A model generated the notes under the pieces. It was given only the letters and a program-made list of their open reading frames with translations. It was not told the origin of the DNA and searched no databases. From NCBI GenBank assembly GCA_963978905.1, contig OZ022257.1, forward strand, positions 7,073,155 through 7,137,154: a DNA stretch of 64,000 nucleotides, in the 5' to 3' direction. The position numbers were made by a program, and so were the translations under genes. Shown in pieces: positions 51,601 to 61,098 of the stretch. This stretch comes from Trichostrongylus colubriformis. Taxonomy: Eukaryota > Nematoda > Chromadorea > Rhabditida > Trichostrongylidae. How positions within the stretch are numbered: the first letter of the stretch is position 1; each line of letters opens with the position of its first letter.

Positions 51601-54109
51601 CGTGCGAGTTTCAAAAGAATTTCAGAACGTACGTATGTCAAAATGGACGACGTACTATCACAAGCAATAATTCTTTTTTATTTGCAGTCGTCTTCCGCTG
51701 TTGTACCGCATCCATGTCGGAGCTCACAGATCCGGAGGAGGCAAAATTCATTTCATTCAAAATCTCTCAGTTCATACTCTGTTCAATGTGGTGTGGCCAA
51801 GTTCCTATGACGTAGCACTGCTAAAGTGATTAAGCTTTTAGTCCTAATCTGTACAAATTCTTAAATCATATGTTTTAAGGATCACTCCACCTGTTAAACT
51901 AAATGGGAGCGAAACTGCTCAAGCTATCTGTCTTCCATCATTTTCGGCAATCACCAATCAAATGTGTATTGCTGCAGGTACTTTCTTTTGTAGTTTCTAT
52001 TGTAGTGAATCAAACCAGAAAGTGTTGGTGCGGTATTGACGATGGCAAAAATATAAACCACTGTATAAAAGGGGGAAGGGCGTGCAGCTTGCTGCCATCA
52101 TGTATGATGCCGCGTTCATACTTTGCAGTGCCGGCGGCAGAGCGTGGCTGCATGTCTCTTCGTCTCCGCCTGTGCTACCCTGCCTCTTTGCCTGCGTCGT
52201 TTCGGCACCTGCCTCGTGACACTCTGCCTCCCTGCTTGTGAACGCAGCCACCCCTCGTCGGCGCAAAGTATGAACGCGGCCTAACAGCTGCTTGTTATAC
52301 AGTTTAGAGTCGCTCCGCCAACTGCATAACAACGGCTTTGAATCTATCGACCTACATTCACCCAGAACAATGTGTATTTCATCTTCAGCCGAGTGGTGCA
52401 CCAAAACGTTTCACACAAGCTGGCACGCAGTGTGTGCATTGACTGCTATTTTTGAAAAATAAATTCACACAAACTCACAAGCATGAGGGGGAGGGACAGC
52501 AGTCATGACAACATGGCTTCATATGAATGACGCCAATGAAAAGCACAATTGTGAGAAAGGTTCATATACAAACCCTTTCGCAACGCTAGATAGGGCGTGG
52601 CCTGAGAGGCGAGAGTGAGAGTGAGTGGGGAGGGTGTGAGTGTGTGGCGGGGTGAGAGATACACTCTAACCCGATTCCGTAGGTCACGCCCTGTCAAGCG
52701 TTCCGAAATGAAATGCACGTAAAAGACAATAACGTACAGGAACAAGTCCTTGACGTGTCCCTGTTGATCATGTAGTGACTGGCTATTATCACCCCCCCCC
52801 CCCCCCCCCGGTGACATAGTATCCTAACTCGATTTTTTCAGGATGGGGAATGACAAAAGAGAACGGGCGAAGATCAGATGTTCTACGAGAAATCCATGTT
52901 CCCATCGTCCCATTCACTCTATGCAATAACGTTGGCCATTATGCGGGTCGCATCCATTTTCCATCAATGCTCTGCGCAGGCTACACACAAGGGATCATCG
53001 ACTCCTGCCAGGTGAGTAAAGAAATTGCCTCGGAAACTTGAATTTGATTCCTATGTTACCTATAACTATGTTGTAAATGCTTATTACGGGCCATATACCA
53101 AGTTTCGCTCGAAAAAACCAAGTTCCGGAAGAGATATAAAAAAATCTCATTGTCAGAACATTGTCCACAAGGTGAGGTGGGTGTGGGAGGCTTGGCTGTG
53201 GAGCAAAGGCCGCGTTCATATTTAGCGCTGACAAGGCGAGGCCGCGTTCACAGGCAGCGAGGCAGAATGGCACTGGGGTGTACAGAGACGACGCGGGTGA
53301 GGCTACTTACGCCGAAAAATCACGTGGCCGCCCGCGGCGAGCGGCGAGGCGGGTGCGAGTGCCAGTGGCAGGGCATGGCAGCCTTCAAGCGAGGCAGTGT
53401 GGCATGATCGACTCGTTAAGTCGTGCTGGGGGCGCCGCGAGTGCGACGCCGCTAAGCGATTTTCCGTCGTAAGTAGCCCAACCCGAGACGACGCAGGGTG
53501 GCATAGGCAGATACGCACTTACACGCAGCCACGCGCTGCCGCCGGCACCGCGGAGTATGAACGCGGCCAAAGGCATTACTTTAGCAGTGACGCAATATTG
53601 AAAGAAAATCAACTGTGGGTGTCCCGACTCGCCTGTTTTACCACCAGCGTGGTATGGTGGGAAAACAGGCGAATCACTGTCTTCCAGATTATCAGATTCT
53701 GCTTTAGAACAAAGATTTTTACGATCTCTTGGTCGTTTTATGGTGGGAAAACAGGCGAGTCGCTGTCTTCCAGATTGTGAGGTTCTGCTTTAGAACAAAG
53801 ATTTTTCCGGTCCCTCAGTCCTTTCTCTCCAGATGAGGGATTCAGTATGGTAATTTTGAGCGGAATTTGAATTATGGGTTTTCCGATTCCTTGGAGCCAT
53901 TGGATAAGAAACATTTTCAGGGTGATTCCGGTGGGCCGCTAATGTGCTCCAACATGGGTCGTTGGGAGATTCAAGGTTTGGTGAGCTGGGGTATTGGCTG
54001 TGGTCGACCGGGGCGACCTGGTGTGTATTCGAAGGTGTATGCAGCGCTACCATGGATTCAATCAGAAATGAAAAGGTTGCGTGGTGAGAGTCCATCAATT
54101 TTATTCTAG
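48658..54109 (+). CDS. Trypsin-like serine protease (S1), secreted, complete
   Basis: Six exons join in phase: 48658-48777, 49251-49402, 51688-51825, 51880-51977, 52842-53011, 53921-54109 (stop TAG). The product is 288 aa. Exon 1 encodes a signal peptide ([20 protein letters not shown]) and a pro-segment with a Cys. Activation site [10 protein letters not shown]. Catalytic triad: His in LTAAHC, Asp in SYDVALLK, Ser in CQGDSGGP. The residue six before the catalytic Ser is Asp (IDSCQGDS), and the later SWG and PGVY glycines are kept, so it should cleave after Arg or Lys. An in-frame ATG at 48637 is a possible earlier start, but 48658 opens the signal peptide directly. Secreted, perhaps digestive or cuticle-related; the sequence does not say. 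AATAAA at about 54367 may serve polyadenylation. Confidence 0.95.
49723..49875. repeat. Foldback element, family D, in protease intron 2
   Basis: TATACTCCATTTCGGAGCGCC on the left and GGCGCTCCGAAATGGACTGTA on the right, around GAGAGTGAGAGTGCGTGG repeats. Same family as 3019-3174 and 52566-52715. Confidence 0.9.
49951..50378. repeat. Long foldback element, family C, well preserved, in protease intron 2
   Basis: About 428 bp, almost wholly two inverted arms. GGAATCGTCCACGGAAAATG begins the left arm and CATTTTCCGTGGACGATTCC ends the right. CCCAGTGGGCGGGGCCTCCG / CGGAGGCCCCGCCCACTGGG flank the centre. The apparent 188-residue open frame across it is a mirror product of the palindrome. Best copy of its family here. 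Confidence 0.93.
50383..51419. mobile_element. ~1.04-kb element with ~150-bp terminal inverted repeats
   Basis: The left end 50383-50530 (AAGGGAAGGACCCCGGTCGA, GTGGCCATTCGGAATG, GCAAAACGATTCTCTGAGCG, GGAGTTATGGAGG) is repeated inverted at 51270-51419. The ~740-bp interior has no transposase-like frame. It abuts the family C foldback within 5 bp, in protease intron 2. Probably a non-autonomous DNA transposon of a long-TIR group; superfamily not assignable by eye. Confidence 0.88.
52108..52282. repeat. Foldback element, family A, in protease intron 4
   Basis: TGCCGCGTTCATACTTTGCA to CGCAAAGTATGAACGCGGCC, about 175 bp. The interior has CGTGGCTGCATGTCTCTTCG and CTCCCTGCTTGTGAACGCAG. Confidence 0.9.
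52566..52715. repeat. Foldback element, family D, diverged, in protease intron 4
   Basis: CCCTTTCGCAACGCTAGATAGGG on the left and CCCTGTCAAGCGTTCCGAAATG on the right; the interior GAGAGTGAGAGTGAGTGGGG repeats are typical of the family. Confidence 0.82.
52792..52809 (+). repeat. Poly-C run of 18, near protease exon 5
   Basis: Eighteen consecutive C end 32 nt before the exon that starts at 52842. On the other strand this is a G18 run able to form quadruplex structure. Exact length may be a sequencing estimate. Confidence 0.85.
53025..53150. repeat. Family C fragment, in protease intron 5
   Basis: One arm only: CCTCGGAAACTTGAATTTGA, TTACCTATAACTATGTTGTA, AATGCTTATTACGGGCC, AGTTTCGCTCG. It starts 14 bp after the donor of protease exon 5. 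No complementary arm is seen. Confidence 0.65.
53208..53568. repeat. Foldback element, family A, interrupted by another element
   Basis: Outer ends GGCCGCGTTCATATTTAGCG and CGCGGAGTATGAACGCGGCC. The left half runs to GACGACGCGGGTGAG and the right half resumes at GACGACGCAGGGTGGCATAG. In intact copies these blocks follow each other directly (compare 26727-26902), so the ~178 bp between are an insertion. Confidence 0.9.
53301..53478. repeat. Inverted-repeat element, family B, nested in a family A element
   Basis: Ends GGCTACTTACGCCGAAAAATC and the near-complement GATTTTCCGTCGTAAGTAGCC, about 22 bp. The core carries CACGTGGCCGCCCGCGGCGA, GGTGCGAGTGCCAGTGGCAG and GGCGCCGCGAGTGCGACGCC. It sits inside the family A copy at 53208-53568 in protease intron 5, so it inserted later. 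Confidence 0.9.
53652..53825. repeat. Tandem duplication, ~86 bp, two copies
   Basis: TATGGTGGGAAAACAGGCGA ... TGCTTTAGAACAAAGATTTT occurs twice at a spacing of 86 bp with a few substitutions. It is in protease intron 5, ending about 95 bp before the last exon. Confidence 0.88.
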
Positions 54110-55203
54110 TCTAACGAATTTTGTTATGCATACACATTAACGTATAACCCAGATGAATTTTTAACGAACTAAGCACTTTCTCGCGGTATAAAATTCACAA
54201 TCGCGGGTGTCCGCCAGTCAATCATTTGTCGATTACATTAAGATAGATATGGGCTGTAATGACCGCAACTCGACTATGTCTGCATGACCGTACTTTCTTG
54301 AGGATAAGTAAACTGTGATTTACTAGACTAACATAACTATACAGTGGCTTGTTATATTGTCGGATAAATAAAGCAGATGTTCTTATTAGAACCGCACATA
54401 TTTTACTGCTTCGAACACTGTTGACATTTTGCGAATGTAAGGCTATTAGAATAAATATTTATACATTATGTATAGCTACAACAAAGAGAAATCACAACCT
54501 AGGCCATATTCAAGTTGACAGAGCATAAAGCATTCTTCTAAAAATTGAGGAAGGTAAAATAGTTCCGCAAGTGACAGACCTGCACTTGTAGACGGGCGAG
54601 TAGGTTAATATAAAAAAGGGGTCGGCGTATTGTGACGCATTATTGTGTATTGTCTTTCATTACACCCAATCAATGACACGGATAAAAAAAAATGAAAAAT
54701 GGTATTCAGCTTTCTTAATATAAACGAAAGGTACTCATCCGGAAGGTTTTGTCTAAAGGGAAGGATTCTGAGGTGGGCGAACCTTTTCATGCGCCACACT
54801 CTGTTGCACTTGATAATTATAACCCAATTCAAGAAGTAATTCATATCCCCTTCCATGTACACGGAAAACTCCATCGGCATGACACGCCGTAGTGAAGGAA
54901 GGAACACAACGTTTTTTTACGTGCTCTCAAGCGTAACTGGTGCAATGAAACATGATACACAACACTACTCGCGACATGCGCTACCCTTTCTTATCCATAT
55001 TAACCACCCGGGTTGGTGATAGAGGAGCACCCATTAAGCGCAATCCATTAAATATAAACGATCATTAAGCGACATGCCATTGTGTAATTCCTTAAGCAGC
55101 TGATCACTGAGATTAAGATTAAGGAAATGTAAAGAGAAAATGGAGGCCAATGTATGGCTTCCCTCAGAAAGGTCATGCTTCTACGTATATACAAACAACA
55201 AAA
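54110..55203. other. Convergent intergenic gap
   Basis: About 1.1 kb between the 3' ends of the protease (+) and LRRC57 (-). AT-rich; AATAAA at about 54367 and 54451 may be plus-strand polyadenylation signals. No repeat family or coding frame recognised. Confidence 0.6.
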
Positions 55204-57683
55204 TCACATTTTTCGTCGCGTCGCAGTAAAACGCTCCTGATAATTTTCATATCCGGGCAAATCTTGGAATTCACGTTCTTGAAAGATGTTACCCGAGTAA
55301 CTTATGATGCTGACAGAGGAATGAGTAAGTAGATTTACGGTGAATTCACTTTTGGCAAGACAATTCTCTTCAACTCGGAGAATTTTCAAATGAGGACATT
55401 TGGCAAGAGCATCCGCATTCAGGAAGTTTAGACGGTTTTGATTCAAGTTCAGCTCTGAGGCATTCAACGAGCTGATCTGAAATGTGAATTGCAAGAAAAA
55501 AATACTCCGAAGGCTAAACTAAAGCATTCTTCGATCAGATTATGGATTCATACAGTGGTTAGGAAAGCAAGAGTGGACCCTGGAAGGTAGCAAGCCGATG
55601 CCTCCTATTGTTTGACTTTTCTACACCCTCGCTACTACGTACACATTCTCCAAAACATCTATTAGATAATGGACGCTAACCGAGCATGATAGCATATGCA
55701 ACGTCTGCGAAGGAAATGTAGAATTCGAGGGTCTCTCTCGAACATGGCACAAACTTTTGAAACGCATATTAAACCTTCTTTGGAGAAGGTCAAGAACAAC
55801 CTTACATGTGAACAGTGACGCTGTGAAAAGAATTACTAGTGGGATTTAGTCCAATCGACATTAAAACTTGCATCAATCTCGCTAAACTCTTCCGAGAGGC
55901 CCGGTCAAGGGGGCTTATTGGAAAAAGACTATTCTCCGTCTAACTCGACAATATAATCTCGAGATTCCTCAAGGAGGTAGTGACCAAGATCAAGCGCCGC
56001 GATTGCTGCGTGGTGCGTGTGCCCAAAACGATGCATGCGAGCTAGACGTAACGATGGCTCCTGTGGTGATGGTCGAACCTTAGGGGGAGGATAAGACCGC
56101 ATTTCATGCTGCGTTACGATCTCCTGCCCTAACGATACTCATCATACCTTTTGCTGAGGAAACTTTTGGCATCGTACGACTTCCTCTTTTTAGTTGTGTG
56201 CAGTATGAACCCCTTCAGCTAAATTGACTTACGCTGACGTTTCTTCTGATCCCAAAAACTAGGTCAAGCTGACAAAAAGGGGGCAAAAAAGCTGTTTCAA
56301 TATTAGAGCCATGATGGGTGATGGCTGTATTAGGGGTTACTTCAGTAGGACAAAATGACTGTGGGAGCCGCTGGTATGAATCCTGTTCCCCTTTTCAAAC
56401 ACCTGGAACACGATAAACTTTCTCACAGACCTCACTAGACATAGATTCGGAATATCAATGACACAAACTTTTAAAAGGCTTCGACTACTGAGCAGACAAC
56501 AAACGCCCTGTATCTCTGGTGGGCTAGCAGTCACAGAGATCATCGAGTGTGTGCGTTATAGAATATTCGCGCGACTTCGTGTAGCGCGCAACGAGATGGT
56601 GCGCCACAAGGGCGTACTGGTTGAGCCCTGAAGCGATTAAGCCTAGAATAAAACGTCGAGCACCGTCATCATTCCAAGACCCATTCAGTACGGCGCGCAT
56701 AGCACGCACCATCACACAGCATGCCGGACGTCGCAGCGCGAATTTTCTGTCCCAATGAAACACATCCGCGTATCGCTTATATCGCTTAGTCAAGACTTAG
56801 TTGATCGATAGCGGGACTGCGAGTGGGCCGATAACCATGAATGCGGTGTCATTTTTCGCTATTGTTCTCGATGATTTACCTTGTGCATAGAGAATTCAAT
56901 AAGAAATATACAAGTGAGTGCGCCACTCTCCTAACCTTCAATGTGGCAAGTATAGTCCTGAGAAACCATCAAAAATTACCTCATCTGGGAGTTCAGTGAT
57001 AGTGTTTTGAGCGAGATTCAGGGTTTCCAATGACATCAAATGGCAAGTAACCACCGGGAACTGAGTGAAGTTATTTGCCGAGATGTTAAGCGTCTTTAGC
57101 GATGTACAGCCAACTATGCTGTCCGGCAGTGATGCGAGTTTATTTGACTGTATGTGTAGAATCTCCAGACTTTTCAGCATTCCAATCTCATGAGGAAGTT
57201 CAGCTTCAAAAAGCATATTACCATAAAAAAAGAAAATCGAGATGCAAAACGATAACTGCACTTACTGAGTGCATTTTCTGATAGGTGTAACTGCTTCAAA
57301 ACTGTGAAACTTCCTATAGTTGGTGGCAGCTCCTTTATTTTATTTTGGCTGAGTTCCAGATTTCGAATTACTTCATGGAGCTACAAAGAAAACCGGTATG
57401 AGAAGTAATGAAAACGATATAGAACGATGAGCACACACTGCACACACCTCATTCAGAGAAGACGGCAAAGCCTTCAAGCCACACGCCTTTAGCTGGAGAA
57501 TCCTACTCTTCTGTGCATTCTCAATATGCCTTTGCACAGTAGCCTGTGATGGTCCTGCTCTGATACCTGCAATGATACGCTCGTAAATCTGGGGAAGCAC
57601 TCACGATTATGGCAAACTATACCCAATGTGGAAGCCACTCCTTTGTTTGCTGATGATTTCGATTTAGACGAGTCATTGCCCAT
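55204..57683 (-). CDS. lrrc57: Leucine-rich repeat protein LRRC57, complete
   Basis: Five exons join in phase: 57639-57683, 57448-57588, 57266-57380, 56980-57203, 55204-55476 (stop TGA); 265 aa against 239 in human. It begins MGNDSSKSK, keeping the Met-Gly-Asn start that in LRRC57 suits N-myristoylation. Then come HIENAQKSRILQLKACGL (human HVETAQKTGVFQLKDRGL) and LRRs such as NLELSQNKIKELPPTIG, LEILHIQSNKLASLPDSI, LETLNLAQNTITELPDE. The C-terminus is diagnostic: SELNLNQNRL, LKILRVEENCL, and PGYENYQERFTATRRKM (human EGYDKYMERFTATKKK). About 25 extra residues lie between the myristoylation start and HIENAQ. Exon 1 and its 50-nt intron rest on phase alone. Human function is poorly known; probably membrane-attached. 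Confidence 0.95.
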
Positions 57684-58151
57684 GTCCAGAAAAACCTGTA
57701 ACAAAAGATTTTTTACAGACGAGCGCTGTTAGGCCCAATATGAATAGGCTTTCTCGATTCCAGTAACAAATTATTACAGCGGAGATTCCGAGTAAGGAGA
57801 AATGGAGGCAGGATGACGAAGGCAGAAAATTCGTTTAATGCATGCGGTTAATCAATCAGAAAGTGATATACTACCGTTCACGACATCCGTGTCATCTATC
57901 ATGTAACAGAAATAGAAGACTCCATGCCAAGAAGGGAACAGAAGCGAGAAAGCTGGTACCGGGATTCAAATGTGGCAACTACTCTCGTCCAAGCCGTTCC
58001 AGCAAAAGTATAAACGAATCTTCATACTAAATCAAAGTATGACCAGAATTTTCAAACATTTCAAATGTGCATTCTAACCCCCTGATGCTACTCCACCTGA
58101 ATATCCAACAAGAAAATTTCAACCATAAACTGATGAGCATTACAAGCACAT

Positions 58152-58230
58152 TAGGCCGCTTCCATACTTTGCGCACCGACGCCGTCACGCGCGTGACGGC
58201 TTCGGTGCGCAAAGTATGGAAGCGGCCTTA
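58152..58230. repeat. Near-perfect 79-bp hairpin, family F
   Basis: TAGGCCGCTTCCATACTTTGCGCACCGACGCC, then CGTCACGCGCGTGACG, then the complement back to GGAAGCGGCCTTA. I see one mismatch per arm beyond the terminal base (GACGGCTTCGG versus GACGCCG). It lies between LRRC57 and RNF170, which are 881 bp apart on the same strand. Its longer relative is at 46592-46700. Confidence 0.95.
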
Positions 58231-58564
58231 CACATCACGCCACATGTGTGAAGCAGCAAAAAGCATCCTCAAAGAATAATCAGAGCCCAGACCAAGTCCG
58301 CAACTTCAGAAATGTTAACGACAATCACAAATTGTTTATGTACGATAAGAAAAAGGGTAATCATGGTCTTTCGACCGGACTTTCGCAACCTCTCGAATTT
58401 AATATTTCTGTGAGTCATTTATTACTCGTATTTTCAGGCATCCAGATTATAAATATACATGTTAACATTGATCAGTCGCAAAACATCTCAATAACAAAAT
58501 AAAAAATCCTAAACACAATATCTCTCTACCGGCATTTTTTTTTGACTGTAGAAGAATTCCACTT

Positions 58565-60811
58565 TCACTCTTGTGGTGCTTCGCCTCTACGGGCCATGAA
58601 GTGACGTACAGCGATGGTTATATAAACCAGTAACAGAAGCGCTACGAACAAGTCGTCTACCAAACCTGCAACGCATTCATTCACAGTCAGCGAAGTGGCA
58701 AAATTTTGAAGGCACAGTTCACACCCGCGACGAGGAGGGAACTACTCAGTGGTTCGTCATTGACAGAAGGTCACTGCAGGGCGGTTTTGCCACACCTGTG
58801 CTTGCAAAAGGGCGGGGAAGTCATGTCTTCTACGCACACATTCCCATAGTCATCCATGGCATGCCCTCCTTGTAGCGGAGGTGGGCTGTTATTTTGAATA
58901 TAGTGAAACGAGTTTGAGGAACAAACCAATTAATCCATATGCTGACTCTGGAATTATATCAAAAGGTGACAAAACGTAGGTGAATATACCGATCGCGATG
59001 AAGAGCACTCGTAACCTGGAAAATGAGAATTCCGCGAGGCTGAGAGAGGCAACAAAAGTGGATATAATTCGGTCCAACCTGAACATAATCATAAGACCAT
59101 TAAAGTCGAACAGATTTCGTATTATATATGGGATCAACACTGGCACATCCCATAAATACTCCAGCCACTTAAAAAATTCAAAGATTCAAAAAGTCACTGC
59201 AGAAAGACACGAAGCTCAATAATCAACAAACAGGCCGATCTCCGGAAAACCTTCTGTTATAGTCATTCAGACCGATGTTGTTCTCTCGAACGCGATTATT
59301 CTCCTCATCAACAGGCCAATTAATAGGGAGAAGCACCGTGACCTAAAGGAAGGTAGTGATGTACAGTAGCGCTCAAAAGTCTTCGGCCAAAACTTTTTTG
59401 TCATAACTTTTTTTCTACTTGACCAAATTTGACAAAATTTTAATATGTGGTGCCTGAAACTATGGTCAACATTTCCTTCTACTTGAGCGCCGCTTGCCAC
59501 TTTTCATGATTTTTTACAAGAATTTACTACAAGACCACCCAAAAAAAAGTAAGAGGCTTGTTCAAGAAAAACGGCTTTCTATACAAAAACAAAAAGAGCA
59601 TTCTTTCTACAGAATATTAATGTTCTCTGAGGCAAAAACAAAGCCTCAGAGAACATTAATATTCTGTAGAAAGACCACGACTTTTGATGACAGCGGCACA
59701 GCGGGACGACATAGCGATGGCATGCCAAAATTAAAAAATTTCATATAACCACGTAACCTACACCGTTGCGCGCCAAAATAGTATATTAAGTATGCAGTGT
59801 CTCCAAGTACAACATACTAAAATTTCTCTTAGATCGGTGCAGTTGCAAAAAAGTTACAAGTGAAAAACCCCAAGTGAAAGACCATTTCGCCGAAGACTTT
59901 TGAGCGCTACTGTATATAAGAGACATAGATGAACTGAAAGAAAACAACCTCAGTTCGACAGATAGCGCATTTCACAGGGGTTACCAACGACGAGGAATGT
60001 CTCCAGTATCCCATTATACATTCACCTAAAACGAGCGTGCACTGCGTTCATGTTGTTCCGATATTTTAGTACGCAAAGTCTTGAAATTCTTACAACAGAA
60101 TATGTGACCACAGTTAGTAAGTGTTGGGAAAAGAGCGTTGTCGTAGCAGATCGGACACGTGTGGACTGCGCCAGGACGTTCCGCTTCCACTCTCTGGAAC
60201 GGTGTGGGTAATATAAGGAATGATTCCAACATCCAACCCGGCTTCAAGAATGAAGGATACTTCCGGCTTGACTATTTAACATTCAAGTAGTTAATTTACA
60301 CCTCGTGCATCGATTGGTGTTATAAGTTTTGAAGACTTGAGATGTGAGTGGCTACCAGATCAAGAGCATAACACTGTCGCGACTCACTCTTGTGTCATTA
60401 ACACGACCGCTGTGACCTCGAGCGAACGAATCTCGAAAGCCCTGAATATCCCCGGCCAGTTCAGGATGAATCTGCGCAACTCTCTCACCCCTGAAGCGAC
60501 ATGTAAGAAGGTGCACAAAAAGAAGAACAGAAAGCTATATCATACCTCGTAAAGTAGGTTATGACGCATGCTACAGAGCTAACTATTAATAAGGTGAACA
60601 AAGCGAGAGCATCGTTGCCGATTCCTGAAGCTTATATTTACAAAAAACACAGCAAGTCATGTCCACTACCACCAATCGGCAAATACAGAGCAATATGGAA
60701 AAAAAAAACTCTTCAAGAAACCTATAGAATGCGCTGGGCTTCCCTTTGAATTTTGGAGAATAAGTAGTGCTTACCTTCCACAATGGTCCCATTAGCAATA
60801 TCAGCCGTCAT
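58565..60811 (-). CDS. rnf170: RNF170, ER-membrane RING ubiquitin ligase, complete
   Basis: Nine exons join in phase: 60775-60811, 60546-60624, 60417-60490, 60094-60189, 59949-60025, 59232-59342, 59079-59167, 58927-59015, 58565-58665 (stop TGA); 250 aa against 258 in human. Order: IVEGIGNDALALFTLL (first membrane segment), QIHPE, then a C3HC4 RING: CPIC, CGHIFC, CECIMGYWR, CAIC. Next are LNDYNRRFSGDRP and FNGLMIMFRLRV, then the DUF1232-like membrane pair YVLSPFDIIPESAYGLIG and VDDLFVALLLLVYI. All blocks match human RNF170 in order. The human enzyme ubiquitinates activated IP3 receptors at the ER. The start at 60811 (MTADIANG) is chosen by similarity; an in-frame ATG at 60850 exists. A 553-bp MITE fills most of the intron between the exons at 59232 and 59949. 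Confidence 0.97.
59362..59914. mobile_element. Tc1/mariner-type MITE, family G, in RNF170 intron
   Basis: 553 bp with ends TACAGTAGCGCTCAAAAGTC and the perfect complement GACTTTTGAGCGCTACTGTA; the terminal repeat extends through TTCGGC. TA borders fit Tc1/mariner insertion. No transposase frame. A second, internal inverted repeat has 31-bp arms (59603-59633 and 59643-59673) with no mismatch and a 9-nt loop. Confidence 0.93.
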
Positions 60812-61098
60812 AAGCGTCACTCGAGAAAGCAATAGAATAACAGGGAACATCAAGCTTTACATGGACAGGCATTAAAACTTATTCATCATTTTTATGCGAG
60901 GAATGGAGCAGTGGTGTAATAACGCGTAGTATAAGGACGTAGAAGACAACTCAATCGACGTCTAGTTATTACCTCACGTTCCGTGAAGAAGAATCGAGCT
61001 TGTTTGGGGTTTCGCTATAATTAGTTATGAACATCTGATTAGACCTCTCTTCCTGAGTAGTATCGCGATCTAGTTCCATGTTGTGTGTTTTTTGAAGG
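60812..61098. promoter_or_regulatory. Shared divergent upstream region, 287 bp
   Basis: RNF170 starts at 60811 (-) and the unrecognised gene at 61099 (+), so both 5' ends share this 287-bp interval. The plus-strand ATG is preceded by a pyrimidine-rich stretch ending TTTTTTGAAG one base before the ATG; this could be a spliced-leader trans-splice acceptor (inference). No TATA box is evident. Confidence 0.5.

Noticed and set aside
56524..56793. 89-residue minus frame in LRRC57 intron 4
   Set aside because: It lies inside a 1.5-kb intron of a well-defined gene and shows no domain; probably a repeat fragment.
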